From NCBI GenBank assembly GCA_021774615.1, contig JAJFIW010000004.1, forward strand, positions 62,001 to 126,000: a stretch of 64,000 nucleotides of DNA, in the 5' to 3' direction. The stretch comes from Alphaproteobacteria bacterium (GTDB lineage: Bacteria; Pseudomonadota; Alphaproteobacteria; UBA1280; UBA6503). The notes under the pieces were generated by a model that did no database searches, had not been told where the DNA came from, and saw only the letters and a program-made list of their open reading frames with translations. The translations under genes were made by a program, and so were the position numbers. Shown here in pieces: positions 61,597-64,000 of this stretch (position 1 is its first letter; every line of letters starts with the position of its first letter).

Positions 61597-62499
61597 ATGG
61601 TAGCAAAAAAACTTGCTTATGCATATTACCCAGGCTGTGCAGCAAAACAAGTCCAGAAAGAGGCTGACTGGTCGGCTCGTGCTATTTGTACAGAACTCGG
61701 GATAGAGCTAAAAGAGATGCCCAAAGCTACTTGTTGTGGCGCTGGTAACTTGCAAGAAACAGACCCGGCCGCAGCATTAGCGATTAATGCTCGTATTTTT
61801 TCCCAAGCTGAAGAAATGGGGGTGGATATTGTTACTATCTGTAATACTTGTTTGCAGACTTTCCGTTATGCCTATACTCGCCTGCAAGACGAGGAAGTGC
61901 GCTCTAAAATTAATAAAGTTTTGCGTAAAGCTGGGGTTAAACCTTTTGAAAATAAGATTGAGCCAAAACACCTAACATGGGTACTAGTTGAAGAGCTTGG
62001 CACAGACGAAATCAAGAAATTTATTAAAAACCCACTAAATGGTTTAAAAGTAGCTCCTTTTTACGGCTGCCATAGCTTGCGCCCATCAAGTGTGTTCGAC
62101 CACCGTGGCGGCGAACGCCCCGGTTATTTAGACGTGCTGATTGAAGCTGCAGGTGGAGAAGTTCTTAACTACAACGGGAAAGATAAATGCTGCGGCTTCC
62201 ACTATATGCTACCAAAAGAAGATTATTTCTTAAATATGGCAGGTGGCCATAGCTTGGAAGCAAAAACCAAAGGTGCCGACTTGATGACCAGCCCGTGTAC
62301 TTTGTGCGATATGGCACTAGGCGCATACCAAGCATTATCTGAAAAGAAAATGGGTCAAAAAATTGACTTGCCAGAAATGAGCATCCAGCAGTTACTTGGT
62401 GTTTCAATGGGGATTTCGGCAAAAAAACTTGGTATTAATAAACTACACCAAAACCCAAGTGCCGCTTTTGCAAGTAAAGATGTAGCACTAACCAAATAA
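61597..62499 (+). CDS. HdrB-like CCG-domain subunit of succinate dehydrogenase (SdhE/TfrB type)
   Basis: 300 residues with two cysteine-rich CCG domains. The first: YPGCAAK, CCGAGNL and CNTCLQT. The second: YGCHSLRP, KCCGFHY and CTLCDMAL. Such proteins hold a non-cubane [4Fe-4S] centre in heterodisulfide reductase HdrB. As SdhE they replace the haem/quinone membrane subunits of type E succinate:quinone reductases and bind membranes by amphipathic helices. The linkage to sdhAB and lack of sdhCD here support that. Confidence 0.88.
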   Translation: MVAKKLAYAYYPGCAAKQVQKEADWSARAICTELGIELKEMPKATCCGAGNLQETDPAAALAINARIFSQAEEMGVDIVTICNTCLQTFRYAYTRLQDEEVRSKINKVLRKAGVKPFENKIEPKHLTWVLVEELGTDEIKKFIKNPLNGLKVAPFYGCHSLRPSSVFDHRGGERPGYLDVLIEAAGGEVLNYNGKDKCCGFHYMLPKEDYFLNMAGGHSLEAKTKGADLMTSPCTLCDMALGAYQALSEKKMGQKIDLPEMSIQQLLGVSMGISAKKLGINKLHQNPSAAFASKDVALTK

Positions 62500-62502
62500 A
62501 TT

Positions 62503-62655
62503 TATAGTTGTTTAACTTTGTACTTACATGGTTAAACGACTATGGGCACAAACTGTTTTGTGCCCCACTAGCGAAGTCTAACTGCGGGTTTACCGCAGTT
62601 TAAGCGAAGCTTAGTGCAACTTAAGACCGTGTAGGTCTTAAGTTAAATTACTATA
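62503..62655 (+). repeat. Family-1 four-hairpin repeat, copy C
   Basis: 153 bases from TATAG to CTATA, starting 4 bases after the HdrB-like gene. The four stems are ATAGTTGTTTAAC with GTTAAACGACTAT; GGGCACAAA-ctg-TTTTGTGCCC; AACTGCGG-gttta-CCGCAGTT; and AACTTAAGACC-gtgta-GGTCTTAAGTT. Confidence 0.8.
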
Positions 62656-62779
62656 CCTTACGTTTAATAACCCCTTGTAAAACCCAAGGGGTTAACTTAC
62701 ATGTAGTAGCGTAATACTAATCTGCTTTTTCTTTTTATCAGCTGCGTTCTGCAGCTAATTACTATAAGGAATTTTTCCT

Positions 62780-63142
62780 ATGTTAAGAAATATTCTGAAA
62801 ACTGTTGTATTTACTGAAATACTAGCTGTTGCTTTGCTGGGCCCTGTTTTGTATGTATCTGCTCCAGCGTTGATACCAGTAGTGTTCTTTTTACTGGTAG
62901 TGGCACTTGTAATGATAGCATTAACAAGCTTCATAAGGTGGGTAAACCCATATCTTTTGGCAGCTCTAGTAATGGCTATTGTTGCTGGGACGATGTCACT
63001 CTTATTCTTTACTCTTATATCTATGCCATCATTTAATGGTGCAGGAGCTGTGCTTATATGGATTGTGGTAGCCTGTTTAGGTGCTTTCTCTGGTGGCTTT
63101 GCTCTAGCCAGAGCAAATATTTGGGTCAACAGCCTAGAATAA
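62780..63142 (+). CDS. Hypothetical four-pass membrane protein (120 aa)
   Basis: Unrecognised. AAGGA lies nine bases before the ATG. Four hydrophobic segments lie near residues 8-25, 30-46, 55-80 and 88-112, almost without loops. Monocistronic, with a leader rich in T and C and its own terminator. Confidence 0.6.
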   Translation: MLRNILKTVVFTEILAVALLGPVLYVSAPALIPVVFFLLVVALVMIALTSFIRWVNPYLLAALVMAIVAGTMSLLFFTLISMPSFNGAGAVLIWIVVACLGAFSGGFALARANIWVNSLE

Positions 63143-63162
63143 CTGCTATCCTTGTTAACGAA

Positions 63163-63195
63163 ATAGCCTCTTGCAATATAGAGGCTGTTTTTTTG
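63163..63195 (+). terminator. Terminator of the four-pass membrane protein
   Basis: The arms AGCCTCT / AGAGGCT are followed by G and T7, about 20 bases after the stop. Confidence 0.88.
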
Positions 63196-63297
63196 TGCCT
63201 AATTATAGCCATGACATATAATAATTTGATTTCTATTATTAAATATTGTAATTGTTGAAGATAAATTAATTAACATGTGTAGGAAAGTTAGCTCCTT

Positions 63298-63906
63298 ATG
63301 AAATTCTCTGATAAATGCCGCCTGTTTTGTTATCGCCATTGTTTTGTTAACCCAAAGACTCATCGTAGAGCATGGGAAGTTTTGCGTCGGGTAATGCCAA
63401 TTGAGAACGCAAAAGGGGCAGAGTTAGGTGTTTACCGTGGTACACTTTCACGGCTACTTCTGCAAAGCCATAAAACAATGCATCTGTCGATGGTAGACAG
63501 TTGGGAAGCACATGGTGCAGCTTATGCGGGCGACAGTGGTGACGCGAAGATAAAGCTTGATACCGAAGACATGGACAAATGTAAGCAAAATGCAGCAAAC
63601 CTAACAAGCTTTGCCGACTCTCGCAGGGTTCTTATCCAAAAAAGAACTGGTGATGCTGCCGAGCAGTTTGAAAATAACAGTCTTGATTTTGTGTTTATCG
63701 ATGCTGACCATTCTTACGAAGGCTGCAAGTCAGATATTGAGCTATGGTTACCAAAAGTGAAAAAAGGTGGCTGGCTATGTGGGCATGACTATGACCACCC
63801 TAAATACCCACAGTTTGGTGTTAAAAAAGCAGTAGACGAATTTGCTGCAAATACCCAACAAAAACTAGAAGTTGGTCTAAACTATACTTGGTTTATTAAG
63901 GTTTAG
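63298..63906 (+). CDS. Class I SAM-dependent methyltransferase (Methyltransf_24-like)
   Basis: 202 residues. SAM-binding motif I is AELGVYRGTLS. The acidic post-I position is in MVDSWEAHG. DFVFIDADHSYEGCKSDIELW is the hallmark motif II of the TylF/Methyltransf_24 group, followed by KGGWLCGHDYDHP. Such enzymes often methylate sugars or other hydroxyl groups and lie near glycan genes. The substrate is unknown. It is convergent with the partial gene at the right edge. Confidence 0.8.
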   Translation: MKFSDKCRLFCYRHCFVNPKTHRRAWEVLRRVMPIENAKGAELGVYRGTLSRLLLQSHKTMHLSMVDSWEAHGAAYAGDSGDAKIKLDTEDMDKCKQNAANLTSFADSRRVLIQKRTGDAAEQFENNSLDFVFIDADHSYEGCKSDIELWLPKVKKGGWLCGHDYDHPKYPQFGVKKAVDEFAANTQQKLEVGLNYTWFIKV

Positions 63907-63910
63907 AGTT

Positions 63911-64000
63911 TTAACTATCTTCCCACTTATCAAAACTACCCTTAAATGCTGGTTCGCTGAAATACATTACTTTTTCAGCGACAACAGGCTTTTGCCCTTG
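63911..64000 (-). CDS. Partial gene: C-terminal end
   Basis: An open minus-strand frame entering from the right edge, with 29 codons ending at TAA (63911-63913). The residues end FKGSFDKWEDS. The frame is uninterrupted and convergent with the methyltransferase gene 4 bases away, which supports it as a real 3' end. Too short to identify. Confidence 0.45.
   Translation of the reverse strand, partial: QGQKPVVAEKVMYFSEPAFKGSFDKWEDS

Overview
The window is a mostly housekeeping stretch of a low-to-medium G+C genome (by eye near 40 %). It is probably an alphaproteobacterium. The support is the mdh-sucC-sucD order, def-fmt-truA, etfBA beside sdh, aerobic hemF, a short LDH-type malate dehydrogenase, and a glutaryl-CoA dehydrogenase paired with a class III CoA-transferase. 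I cannot name the genus. There are no rRNA genes, no CRISPR array and no integrase.

Layout. 1-9.5 kb: small membrane proteins, a carboxylesterase, fabH, ftsK, typA and an NhaD/ArsB-type transporter. 9.7-14.2 kb: small orphan proteins, an FRG-domain protein, and a three-copy response-regulator/Hpt module in which only the first copy keeps the phospho-accepting histidine. 14.2-17.5 kb: a permuted NlpC/P60 hydrolase with a membrane partner, and aspS. 17.6-22.0 kb: eight small, highly divergent paralogous genes in tandem, seven with an N-terminal membrane anchor. Most are built as separate promoter-gene-terminator cassettes. This is the best candidate for an undescribed system. 22.1-24.8 kb: threonine catabolism (tdh-kbl). 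25-27 kb: a repeat-rich secreted precursor with twelve EGKCG motifs, followed by its DUF692 and DUF2063 modification proteins (copper-binding RiPP type). 27.6-28.5 kb: an IS630 element. 28.6-32.1 kb: glutaryl-CoA degradation. 32.1-42.1 kb: trmL, a TagF-like transferase, a TPR-SGNH fusion, rmuC, a large hybrid histidine kinase, a Ca2+/Na+ antiporter and a glycosyltransferase. 42.2-46.3 kb: a minimal chaperone-usher-pilin locus with a sigma54-like promoter. 46.3-48.0 kb: hemF, two tRNA genes and two families of structured repeats. 48-50.2 kb: an exported EEP-fold hydrolase and a Nudix hydrolase. 50.4-62.5 kb: central metabolism (mdh, sucCD, etfBA, and an unusual sdhA-sdhB-SH3-HdrB-like succinate dehydrogenase), interrupted by the divergent def-fmt-truA cluster. 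62.7-64 kb: a small membrane protein, a methyltransferase and the 3' end of another gene.

How it works together. The 50-62 kb block gives a TCA segment (succinyl-CoA to succinate to fumarate; malate to oxaloacetate). The ETF there would collect electrons from acyl-CoA dehydrogenases such as the glutaryl-CoA dehydrogenase at 31 kb. The accessory material is the signalling triplication, the anchored paralog array, the thio-RiPP locus and the pilus. It lies between housekeeping genes with no sign of a prophage or integrated plasmid, so it looks like lineage-specific expansion rather than a recent island. Interspersed multi-hairpin repeats occupy several intergenic gaps, and their arms vary while staying complementary.
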